Below are positions 6,661 through 12,554 of a stretch of DNA of 18,444 nucleotides, piece by piece. The stretch lies in assembly GCA_946480295.1 (NCBI GenBank), contig CAMLIT010000088.1, forward strand, positions 1-18,444, in the 5' to 3' direction. Below the pieces are notes generated by a model that ran no database searches, had not been told where the DNA came from, and saw nothing but the letters and a program-made list of their open reading frames with translations. Position numbers and translations under genes: made by a program. Within the stretch, counting starts at the first letter, position 1, and each line of letters starts with the position of its first letter. This DNA is from an uncultured Gemmatimonadota bacterium (GTDB taxonomy: Bacteria > Gemmatimonadota > Gemmatimonadetes > Gemmatimonadales > Gemmatimonadaceae).

Positions 6661-7461
6661 ATGGCTGATACGCAACCCACCACGATCGAGCCCACCGGCA
6701 ACACGCTGGACGGCGGGAAGTACGTCTACTGCATCATTCGCAGTGACCGCCAGCGCGACTTCGGGAGCATCGGCATCGGCGGGAACCAGCGCGTATACAC
6801 CGTGGCGTACCGCGACCTCGCGGCGGTCGTGAGCGACACGCCCATCGTCATCTACGACCCGACGCGCGACAACGTGCTCGCGCACGAGTTCGTGAACGAG
6901 ACGGTGATGCGCGAGCACACGGTCATCCCCATGTCGTTCGGCACGGTGTTCCGCTCCGAGGAGGACGTCACCGAGCTGCTGCGCTCCACCTACCAGGCCT
7001 TCAACGACGTCCTCGACAAGATGAAGGACAAGATCGAGTTCGGCCTGAAGGTGCTGTGGGACCGCGAGAAGGTCATCGCCAACATCGAGCGCGAGAACGA
7101 CGAGATTCGGCGCCTGCGCGACGAGATCAGCCGGCATACCGCCTCGTCGACGTACTTCGCCCGGATGCAGCTCGGCCGGCTCGTCGAGTCGGCGCTCGAG
7201 GAGATGGGCACGCGGTACGTGGCGGACATCCACGACGCGCTCAAGCCGGCGGCGGTCGCCAGCCGCAGCAACAAGCCCATCGGCGATCGCATGATCCTCA
7301 ACGCCGCCTTCCTCGTGGAGCGCTCGCAGGAGGCGGTGTTCGACGAGATCGTCAAGGAGGTCAGCCGGCGCTACGAGGACCTGTTGACCTTCAAGTACTC
7401 CGGCCCCTGGCCGCCGTACAACTTCGTCAACATCAAGCTGAAGCTCGAGAAGGCGGACTGA
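6661..7461 (+). CDS. gvpF: Gas vesicle protein GvpF/GvpL (first copy)
   Basis: A 266-aa member of the GvpL/GvpF family, accessory proteins needed for gas-vesicle assembly that contact the shell protein GvpA. Family hallmarks are an N-terminal YVYCII strand and LAAVVSD, the helix VLAHEFVNETVMREHTVIPMSFG (residues 72-94), LKVLWD, a charged helix (about 137-160), MILNAAFLVE and the C-terminal FKYSGPWPPYNFV. Length is usual. ATG 6661 has GAGG 6 bases upstream; ATG 6655 is in frame but overlaps that ribosome site region. It is the most complete and canonical of three GvpF/L copies here, and it ends one base before gvpG. F and L cannot be separated reliably by eye; the symbol is a family-level choice. 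Confidence 0.93.
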   Translation: MADTQPTTIEPTGNTLDGGKYVYCIIRSDRQRDFGSIGIGGNQRVYTVAYRDLAAVVSDTPIVIYDPTRDNVLAHEFVNETVMREHTVIPMSFGTVFRSEEDVTELLRSTYQAFNDVLDKMKDKIEFGLKVLWDREKVIANIERENDEIRRLRDEISRHTASSTYFARMQLGRLVESALEEMGTRYVADIHDALKPAAVASRSNKPIGDRMILNAAFLVERSQEAVFDEIVKEVSRRYEDLLTFKYSGPWPPYNFVNIKLKLEKAD

Positions 7462-7462
7462 C

Positions 7463-7765
7463 GTGGGGCTGCTGTCCAACCTCCTCTTCTTTCCGGTGAC
7501 CGGACCGGTGTTCAGCGTCCGGTGGACGCTGGGCAATCTCCAGCGGATCGTCGAGGAGGAGCTCACGGACGACGCGCCCGTGAAGCAGGAGCTGCTCGAG
7601 CTGCAGCTCCAGCACGAGCTGGGCGACGTGGACGACGAGCAGTACGTCGCGCGCGAGGCCGAGCTCATGGCCCGCCTGCGCGAGGTGCGCGCGTGGCGCG
7701 AGCGGCTCGGCAAGGGGACGAGCGGCGGGCCGGTCCGCGTGGCGCGCGACACGGCGGAGGGTTGA
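7463..7765 (+). CDS. gvpG: Gas vesicle protein GvpG
   Basis: A 100-aa protein with the GvpG signature LLSNLLFFPVTGPVFSVRW at residues 3-21, followed by a charged helix (VEEELTDDAPVKQELLELQLQ, GDVDDEQYVAREAELMARL). GvpG is a small assembly accessory protein found beside GvpF/L in most gas-vesicle clusters. The start is GTG, one base after the gvpF stop. Its TGA stop overlaps the TTG start of the next gene (TTGA), suggesting coupled translation. Confidence 0.93.
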   Translation: MGLLSNLLFFPVTGPVFSVRWTLGNLQRIVEEELTDDAPVKQELLELQLQHELGDVDDEQYVAREAELMARLREVRAWRERLGKGTSGGPVRVARDTAEG

Positions 7766-9705
7766 GCGCCCTCCGCGAGCTGACCGGCCGGCTGACCCGG
7801 CTGACGCTCGTGGTCGGCAAGGGCGGCGTGGGCAAGACCACCGTCGCGTCGGGGCTCGCCGCGGCCCTCGCTGATGCGGGGCACCGCACGCTGCTGCTCT
7901 CCACCGATCCCGCATCCTCGCTCGGCGACGCCATCGGGGCAACGCTCGGCCCGACGCCCGAGTCGATCAGCGGCCGCCCCCGGCTCGACGCCATGCAGCT
8001 CTCCGCCGACACGGCGCGCGGCGCGTTCCTCGAGCGCTGGCGCGACACGATCGTCACGATCGTCGATCGCGGAACATACCTCGACCTCGACGACATCGCC
8101 GGGCTGGTCGACGCCGCGCTCCCCGGCGCGGACGAGATCTTCGCGCTGCTCGAGCTGGCGGCACTGGTCGCGGCGCCCGACGCGATGGATTCGGCGCACG
8201 GGGCAGGCGGCGCCTACGACCGGGTCGTGGTGGATACGGCACCGACCGGCCACACCCTCCGGCTCCTCGCCCTCCCCGAGACCTTCCGCGCGCTCGTCGC
8301 CCTGCTCGACGCGATGCAGGAGAAGCACCGGTTCATGGTGCGCGCGCTCACCCATCGTTATGCGCCGGACCGCGCCGACGCCTTCCTCGCCGAGATGCGC
8401 GCGGCGGTGGACCGGCTCCAGCGCGCGCTCACCGACCCCTCGCTCGGCGCGGCGGTCCTCGTGACGCGCGCCGAGCCGGTCGTCGCCGCCGAATCCGCCC
8501 GCTACGCCGACGCCCTCTCCGCCGCGCACGTGCACCTCGCCGCCGTGGTCGTGAACGCGCTCCCCGCGCGACGATCGCGCGACGACGAGGACTCGCTGGT
8601 CGCGCTGGCGCGCGTCGCGCCGGATGCCGCGCACTACGAGATCCCGCGCGCGCCGCGAGCGCCGGTGGGGCTGGGGGAGATCGTGGAGGTGGTCGCGCGA
8701 ATGGCGCGACGGGACGCGGGCGCGGAGGAGGGACGCGGGACGCGGGACGCGTCGTGGCGTGACGGCGGAACACCTCGGCGTGCGCTGGCTCGTGGTCTCG
8801 ACCGGTCGAACGCGGCGCGCCTCCCGCCTCCCGCCTCCCTCCTCGTCCTCGGCGGCAAGGGCGGCGTCGGCAAGACCACGGCCTCCTGCGCGCTCGCCAT
8901 CGTCGCCGCAGACCAGGGGCGGAACGTGCTGCTCGTCTCCACGGACCCCGCCCCGTCCATCGCCGACGCGCTCGCGCAGCCGGTCGGCGACGCCGAGCGC
9001 GACGTGGTGGGCGTGCCGGGGCTCGTCGCGCGGCAGATGGATGCCGCCGCGGCGTTCGCGCGCTTCCGCGCCGAATACCAGTCGCGCATCGATGCCCTGT
9101 TCGATGCGCTCGTCGGGCGCGGGATGGACATCGTCAGCGACCGGGCGATCCTCCGCGACCTGCTGGCGCTCGCGCCGCCGGGTGTGGACGAGCTCTACGC
9201 CCTCGCCTCGCTCGGGGAGACGCTCGCCGAGGGCCGCTTCGACAGCATCGTCGTCGATCCCGCGCCGACCGGCCACCTCCTGCGGCTGCTCGAGATGCCC
9301 GCCGTCGCCCTCGACTGGACGCACCGCCTCATGCGACTCATGCTGAAGTACAAGGATGTGGCGGGGCTGGGGGACACCGCGCAGGAGCTCCTCGAGTTCG
9401 CGCGCCGCACGCGCGCGCTCGACGCGCTCCTGCACGACCCCGCGCGCGGCGCGCTGCTCGTCGTCGCGCTCGACGAGCCGCTCGTGCGCGCGGAGACGGC
9501 GCGGCTGGTGTCGCGTCTCGGACAGCTCGGCATCGCCGTCGCGGGCATCGTCTGGAATCGCGACGGCGCGGGGCTGCGGCCCCTACCCACCGATCCGGCG
9601 GTGGAGCAATTTGTTGCTCCGGCCATGGAGCCCGCCCCCATCGGCGTCGCCGAGCTCCGCGACTGGTCGGCGCACTGGGCAGAACTCTCCACGCGTGATG
9701 GCTGA
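7762..9705 (+). CDS. Double-domain ArsA/Get3-type ATPase inside the gas-vesicle operon
   Basis: A 647-aa protein with two complete ArsA-type deviant-Walker P-loop domains. Domain 1 has GKGGVGKTT (19-27), STDPASSLGD and DTAPTGHTLRLL (159-169). Domain 2 has GGKGGVGKTT (364-373), STDPAPSIAD and DPAPTGHLLRLL (499-510). A low-complexity linker (about 315-358) separates them. The only cysteine visible is in the second P-loop (C376), so the metalloid-binding cysteines of the arsenite pump ArsA and the zinc CxxC of Get3 are missing; an arsenite role is unlikely. Get3/TRC40 relatives shield hydrophobic helices, so a chaperone role for GvpA-type proteins is a fair hypothesis. The start TTG 7762 overlaps the gvpG stop; a GTG at 7810 would cut into the first P-loop strand. 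The end overlaps the next gvpF/L by 8 bases. Confidence 0.9.
   Translation: MSALRELTGRLTRLTLVVGKGGVGKTTVASGLAAALADAGHRTLLLSTDPASSLGDAIGATLGPTPESISGRPRLDAMQLSADTARGAFLERWRDTIVTIVDRGTYLDLDDIAGLVDAALPGADEIFALLELAALVAAPDAMDSAHGAGGAYDRVVVDTAPTGHTLRLLALPETFRALVALLDAMQEKHRFMVRALTHRYAPDRADAFLAEMRAAVDRLQRALTDPSLGAAVLVTRAEPVVAAESARYADALSAAHVHLAAVVVNALPARRSRDDEDSLVALARVAPDAAHYEIPRAPRAPVGLGEIVEVVARMARRDAGAEEGRGTRDASWRDGGTPRRALARGLDRSNAARLPPPASLLVLGGKGGVGKTTASCALAIVAADQGRNVLLVSTDPAPSIADALAQPVGDAERDVVGVPGLVARQMDAAAAFARFRAEYQSRIDALFDALVGRGMDIVSDRAILRDLLALAPPGVDELYALASLGETLAEGRFDSIVVDPAPTGHLLRLLEMPAVALDWTHRLMRLMLKYKDVAGLGDTAQELLEFARRTRALDALLHDPARGALLVVALDEPLVRAETARLVSRLGQLGIAVAGIVWNRDGAGLRPLPTDPAVEQFVAPAMEPAPIGVAELRDWSAHWAELSTRDG
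8711..8845. repeat. Heptamer-type inverted repeats inside the ArsA-like gene
   Basis: The inter-domain linker is encoded by GGGACGC-type heptamers (8711-8751) and, about 65 bases later, by their inverted counterpart of CCTCCCG units (8816-8845). GAGGAGGGA (8725-8733) is exactly complementary to TCCCTCCTC (8836-8844). This resembles the intergenic arrays at 1-81/615-660 and the helicase insert at 16519-16598. Confidence 0.75.
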
Positions 9706-10504
9706 CACAGTCTGGTACGTCTACGGCATCGTTCCGCCGACGCTCGACCCCGCGCGCGCCCCGGACGGCGTGGACGACGTGCCGGTCGCGATCGAGGCAG
9801 AGGACGGGATCGCGGCGCTCGTCTCCGAGCTGCCGGCGACGGCGTACGGGCCGGCGCCCCTCGAGCGCAACAGCGCCGACGTGGAGTGGCTCGGCCCGCG
9901 CGCCATCGCGCACGACCGCGTACTCAGCTGGGCGAGCGACCGCGCCGCGGTCGTCCCCCTGCCGATGTTCTCGCTGTTCAGCACGCGCGATGCGGTGCAC
10001 GCGATGCTGCGCGAGCGCGCCTTCCAGCTCGCGTCCGCGCTGGCGCGCGCGGCGACCGGTCGGGAGTACGCGCTGCGCGTCTATCGCGTCGACGCCGAGC
10101 TCCTCGCGGCGGCGGATGAGCTGAGCGACCGCCTCGGCGAGCTGCGGCGCGCCGCCGACGCGGCGGCACCGGGGCAGCGCTACCTGCTCCAGCGCAAGCT
10201 CGAGGCGGAGCGCAAGGCGGAGCTGCGGGTGATCGCCCAGCGGATCGCCGGCGGGGTCTTCGACGCGCTGGCGCCGCGCGCGCTCGACGCCGTCCGCTCG
10301 CCCATACCGCAGGGCGTGGCGCCGGACGCGCCGGGGACGATGATCCTCAACGCGGCCTTCCTCGTCGAGCCGGAGGGCTTCGTCGACTTTCAGCGCACGC
10401 TGAGCGAGCTGGTGGCGATCCACGATCCGCAGGGATTCCGCTTCGACTTCACGGGCCCCTGGCCGCCATACCACTTCGTGCGGGAGGCGGCCGATGGAGC
10501 CTGA
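9698..10504 (+). CDS. Gas vesicle protein GvpF/GvpL (second copy)
   Basis: A 268-aa GvpL/GvpF-family protein. It has the N-terminal strand WYVYGIVPP, AALVSELPA, the helix region AIAHDRVLSWASDRAAVVPLPMFSLF aligned to the family's HEFVNETVMREHTVIPM block, a long charged helix (about 150-185), then MILNAAFLVEPEG and the family C-terminus FTGPWPPYHFV. It diverges from the first copy in the middle but keeps both ends. ATG 9698 overlaps the ArsA-like stop by 8 bases, and its own stop overlaps the next gene by 11, so translation is likely coupled on both sides. Confidence 0.9.
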   Translation: MADTVWYVYGIVPPTLDPARAPDGVDDVPVAIEAEDGIAALVSELPATAYGPAPLERNSADVEWLGPRAIAHDRVLSWASDRAAVVPLPMFSLFSTRDAVHAMLRERAFQLASALARAATGREYALRVYRVDAELLAAADELSDRLGELRRAADAAAPGQRYLLQRKLEAERKAELRVIAQRIAGGVFDALAPRALDAVRSPIPQGVAPDAPGTMILNAAFLVEPEGFVDFQRTLSELVAIHDPQGFRFDFTGPWPPYHFVREAADGA

Positions 10505-10730
10505 CGACGAGCTGGACGCGGGGCAGCTCGTCCTCGGCGACCTGCTCAACCACGTCCTCGACAAGGGCGTCGTGATCTCCGGTCAGGTGACGATCTCGAT
10601 CGCCGACATCGACCTTCTCGCGCTGGACCTCCGGCTGCTGCTCACCTCCGTGCAGACCGCGATCGCTCGCGAACGCGGCCGCGTGGGCGGCTCCCTCGCG
10701 GGGCGGCTCGACGCCGGCGCGGCCGGGTGA
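10494..10730 (+). CDS. GvpA-family minor structural protein (GvpS/J/M-like)
   Basis: A 78-aa protein with the GvpA-fold core: LGDLLNHVLDKGVVISGQVTISIADIDLLALDLRLLLTSV at residues 14-53 matches the helix-strand-strand-helix of GvpA (IDRVLDKG.VI...V.VSL..I.L...E.R...ASV). It carries GQVTISIAD where the major shell protein has AWVRVSLVG, as in minor homologues (GvpJ, GvpM, GvpS), and has an arginine/alanine-rich tail. Such proteins are thought to nucleate the vesicle tip. ATG 10494 overlaps the upstream gvpF/L by 11 bases, and the stop overlaps the next GTG start (GTGA). Confidence 0.88.
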   Translation: MEPDDELDAGQLVLGDLLNHVLDKGVVISGQVTISIADIDLLALDLRLLLTSVQTAIARERGRVGGSLAGRLDAGAAG

Positions 10731-11464
10731 GCACGTATCTGTACTGCGTGCTCGCTCCGGCGCGCCCGGAGCTGCTGCCGTCGGGCCTCACGGGACTCGA
10801 CGGGGCGCCCGTCCGCTCGATCGGGCGCAAGGGGCTGGAGGCGTGGGTGAGCACGATCGGCGGTTCCGTCTCCGCCGACCTGGAGCGGGCGCGCGCCCAC
10901 AACGACGTCGTGGACGCCGCGATGGCGACGGCGCGGACGCCGCTGCCGGCCCGGTTCGGGCAGCGCTTCGGGGACGACGAGGCGTGCCTCGCCGACATCG
11001 AGCGCCGCCAGGCGACGTTGGAGGCGGCCCTCGACCGCGTGCGGGGAAGGGTGGAGATGCGGGTGCTCCTCACGTCCGATTCCGCGCCTGCCGCCCCGCC
11101 GGCGCTCGATCCCGCGAGCGTGGATGCCGCCGGGCCGCGCGCCGGCCACCGCTACCTCGCCGCGCTCCGCGCCCGTGCAGCCGACGAGGAGCGCTGGCGG
11201 ACGCGCGTGCTGGAGCAGCTCAGCGCCGTCGAGAGCGCGCTCGGCGGCCTTCCGGTGGCGAGCGCGCCGCCCGAGGTGGGCCGCGGCCGGGTCGCCGGGG
11301 TATTATCGCATCTGGTGCCGCTCGAGGCGGTGCCGGTCTATCGTGACGCGGTCGCGCGGGTGCATGTGGCGCCGGGATTCCGCGTGGTGGTCGCGGGTCC
11401 CCGCGCGCCATACAGCTTCTGCGACATGGATATCGCCGACCCGGCTCACTCGGCACGATTCTAG
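10727..11464 (+). CDS. Gas vesicle protein GvpF/GvpL (third, divergent copy)
   Basis: A 245-aa GvpL/GvpF-like protein. The N-terminus has the family strand TYLYCVLAP and a segment GRKGLEAWVSTIGG in place of LAAVVSD. The helix region ARAHNDVVDAAMATARTPLPARFGQ aligns with the block that precedes the VIPMSFG motif in the first copy. The C-terminus VAGPRAPYSFCDMDIA replaces GPWPPYNF. It is the shortest and least conserved of the three, and the MILNAAFLVE motif is replaced by a VAGVLSHLVPLEAVPVYRD segment. The GTG start overlaps the previous stop by 4 bases. It is followed 12 bases later by gvpK. Confidence 0.85.
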   Translation: MSTYLYCVLAPARPELLPSGLTGLDGAPVRSIGRKGLEAWVSTIGGSVSADLERARAHNDVVDAAMATARTPLPARFGQRFGDDEACLADIERRQATLEAALDRVRGRVEMRVLLTSDSAPAAPPALDPASVDAAGPRAGHRYLAALRARAADEERWRTRVLEQLSAVESALGGLPVASAPPEVGRGRVAGVLSHLVPLEAVPVYRDAVARVHVAPGFRVVVAGPRAPYSFCDMDIADPAHSARF

Positions 11465-11476
11465 CGGACTGAACAA

Positions 11477-11839
11477 ATGGATCACTCCGGCGATGACGTG
11501 ACATCCGCTGCGGCGACTTCGTCTGCTCCGAGCGAGCATCCCATCGCCGCGCTCGAGGCGCTGGCCACCGCGCTTCCGCAGCACATCAACGCGGATCCGG
11601 AGAAGGTGGAGCAGGGCCTTGCGCGACTCGTGCTGACGGTGATAGAACTGCTCCGGCACGTCCTGGAACACCAGGCGATCCGCCGCATGGACGGCGGCAC
11701 GCTGACGGACGAGGAGGTCGAGCGACTGGGATTGGCGCTCCTGAAGCTCAACCAGCGCATGGACGAGCTGAAGGCGACGTTCGGACTCTCCGACGACGAC
11801 TTGAACATCGATCTCGGCCCGCTGGGCCGACTTCTCTAA
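11477..11839 (+). CDS. gvpK: Gas vesicle protein GvpK
   Basis: A 120-aa GvpK with the conserved core EKVEQGLARLVLTVIELLRHVLEHQAIRRMDGGTLTDEEVERLGLALLKLNQRMDEL compressed into residues 42-99 and the C-terminus DLNIDLGPLGRLL. GvpK is an essential accessory protein whose exact job is not settled. The first 25 residues are a poorly conserved Ser/Ala/Thr-rich lead. ATG 11477 is the only reasonable start; the ribosome site is weak, so re-initiation from the gene ending at 11464 is likely. Confidence 0.95.
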   Translation: MDHSGDDVTSAAATSSAPSEHPIAALEALATALPQHINADPEKVEQGLARLVLTVIELLRHVLEHQAIRRMDGGTLTDEEVERLGLALLKLNQRMDELKATFGLSDDDLNIDLGPLGRLL

Positions 11840-11871
11840 GGCGGCGGCGCCGCACGCGGGGGACGAACGGT

Positions 11872-12195
11872 TTGGCCGATCTCGTATCGCCGACACGAAC
11901 GCACGGCCTGGTCGACATTCTCGACCGCGTGCTCGACAAGGGGCTCGTCATCGCCGGGGACATCAAGATCAACCTGGCGAACGTCGAGCTCCTCACCATT
12001 CAGATCCGGCTGCTCGTGTGCTCCATCGACAAGGCGGAGCAGATCGGGCTGAACTGGTGGCGCAGCGATCCGCGCCTCACGGCCACGGTGCCTTCGACCC
12101 TGGCCTCCGCGGATGTCGAACACAGACTCGAGCGCATCGAGCAGCAACTCGCAGCCATCGCCGAACGGTCCGGCGTCAGCCGGGGTACGAAGTGA
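11872..12195 (+). CDS. gvpJ: Gas vesicle protein GvpJ (GvpA-family minor protein)
   Basis: A 107-aa GvpA homologue. Residues 12-55 carry [41 protein letters not shown], where the GDIKINLANVELLTI signature is typical of GvpJ/GvpM-type minor proteins. A C-terminal extension includes GLNWW and ends in a heptad-like helix (VEHRLERIEQQLAAIAER, about 83-100). The only start that includes the whole core is TTG 11872, preceded by a GGGGGA ribosome site about 8 bases upstream. Minor GvpA-like proteins of this kind are needed to start vesicle assembly. It is the first of two adjacent GvpA-family genes. Confidence 0.9.
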   Translation: MADLVSPTRTHGLVDILDRVLDKGLVIAGDIKINLANVELLTIQIRLLVCSIDKAEQIGLNWWRSDPRLTATVPSTLASADVEHRLERIEQQLAAIAERSGVSRGTK

Positions 12196-12211
12196 TCGCG
12201 ACCGTTCGCGA
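12196..12211 (+). promoter_or_regulatory. Perfect stem-loop between gvpJ and gvpA
   Basis: TCGCGA (12196-12201) and TCGCGA (12206-12211) form a 6-base stem with a CCGT loop, beginning directly after the gvpJ stop codon. The remaining 40 bases before gvpA are A/C-rich and unstructured and end in a strong ribosome site. No T-run follows. It could mark an RNA-processing or partial-termination point that gives gvpA its own transcript level. Confidence 0.4.
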
Positions 12212-12239
12212 CATCCACCGACCCACGTAACCACCACCC

Positions 12240-12251
12240 AAGGAAGGAAGC
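12240..12251 (+). promoter_or_regulatory. Strong ribosome binding site of gvpA
   Basis: AAGGAAGGAAGC directly precedes ATG 12252. It is the strongest Shine-Dalgarno sequence in the operon, where most other genes rely on overlap. This fits the high protein demand expected for the major shell subunit. Confidence 0.7.
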
Positions 12252-12554
12252 ATGGCTGTCGAACGGACGCCCAGCGGCAGTTCCCTGATCGACGTCCTGG
12301 ACCGCGTCCTGGACAAGGGTATCGTCATCGACGCCTGGGTCCGCGTGTCGCTCGTCGGTATCGACCTCGTGACCGTGGAAGCGCGCGTCGTCGTCGCGTC
12401 GATCGACACATACTTGAAGTACTCCGAGGCGGTGGGCATCACCGCTCCGATCTCGCGCCCGCGTGAAGTCACGGAAGGAGCCATGACCGAGCTCGAGCGC
12501 GTCCAGCGCGAGAACGCTGAGTTGCGCCGTCGTCTTGAGCAGCAGAACCCCTGA
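12252..12554 (+). CDS. gvpA: Major gas vesicle shell protein GvpA, with C-terminal helical extension
   Basis: A 100-aa protein. Residues 1-65 are a textbook Gvp[58 protein letters not shown]. GvpA polymerises into the ribbed, gas-permeable vesicle wall. The canonical protein is about 70 aa; here about 28 extra residues follow, including a charged heptad helix ([20 protein letters not shown], residues 79-98). An SD-like AAGGAG and an in-frame ATG (12483) sit exactly at the start of that helix. The last 20 bases overlap the TTG start of the kinase gene in another frame. The symbol is secure for the core; the extension is the odd part. Confidence 0.95.
   Translation: MAVERTPSGSSLIDVLDRVLDKGIVIDAWVRVSLVGIDLVTVEARVVVASIDTYLKYSEAVGITAPISRPREVTEGAMTELERVQRENAELRRRLEQQNP
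12473..12485 (+). promoter_or_regulatory. Internal Shine-Dalgarno and ATG near the 3' end of gvpA
   Basis: GGAAGGAG (12473-12480) is followed two bases later by ATG 12483, in the gvpA frame. Translation from here would give a 23-aa heptad helix ending at 12554. This is either an accident, a separate mini-protein, or the original start of the kinase if the frames were once joined. The ATG is close to the SD, but similarly close to that of gvpA itself. Confidence 0.4.

Noticed and set aside
6340..9435. A 1031-aa minus-strand open frame opposite the gvp genes
   Set aside because: It is antisense to four clearly recognisable genes and has the Arg/Glu/Val-rich composition typical of antisense frames in GC-rich DNA.
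7762..9705. Arsenite efflux ATPase ArsA
   Set aside because: Only one cysteine is present, there is no arsB, arsC or arsR nearby, and the gene is interlocked with gvp genes.
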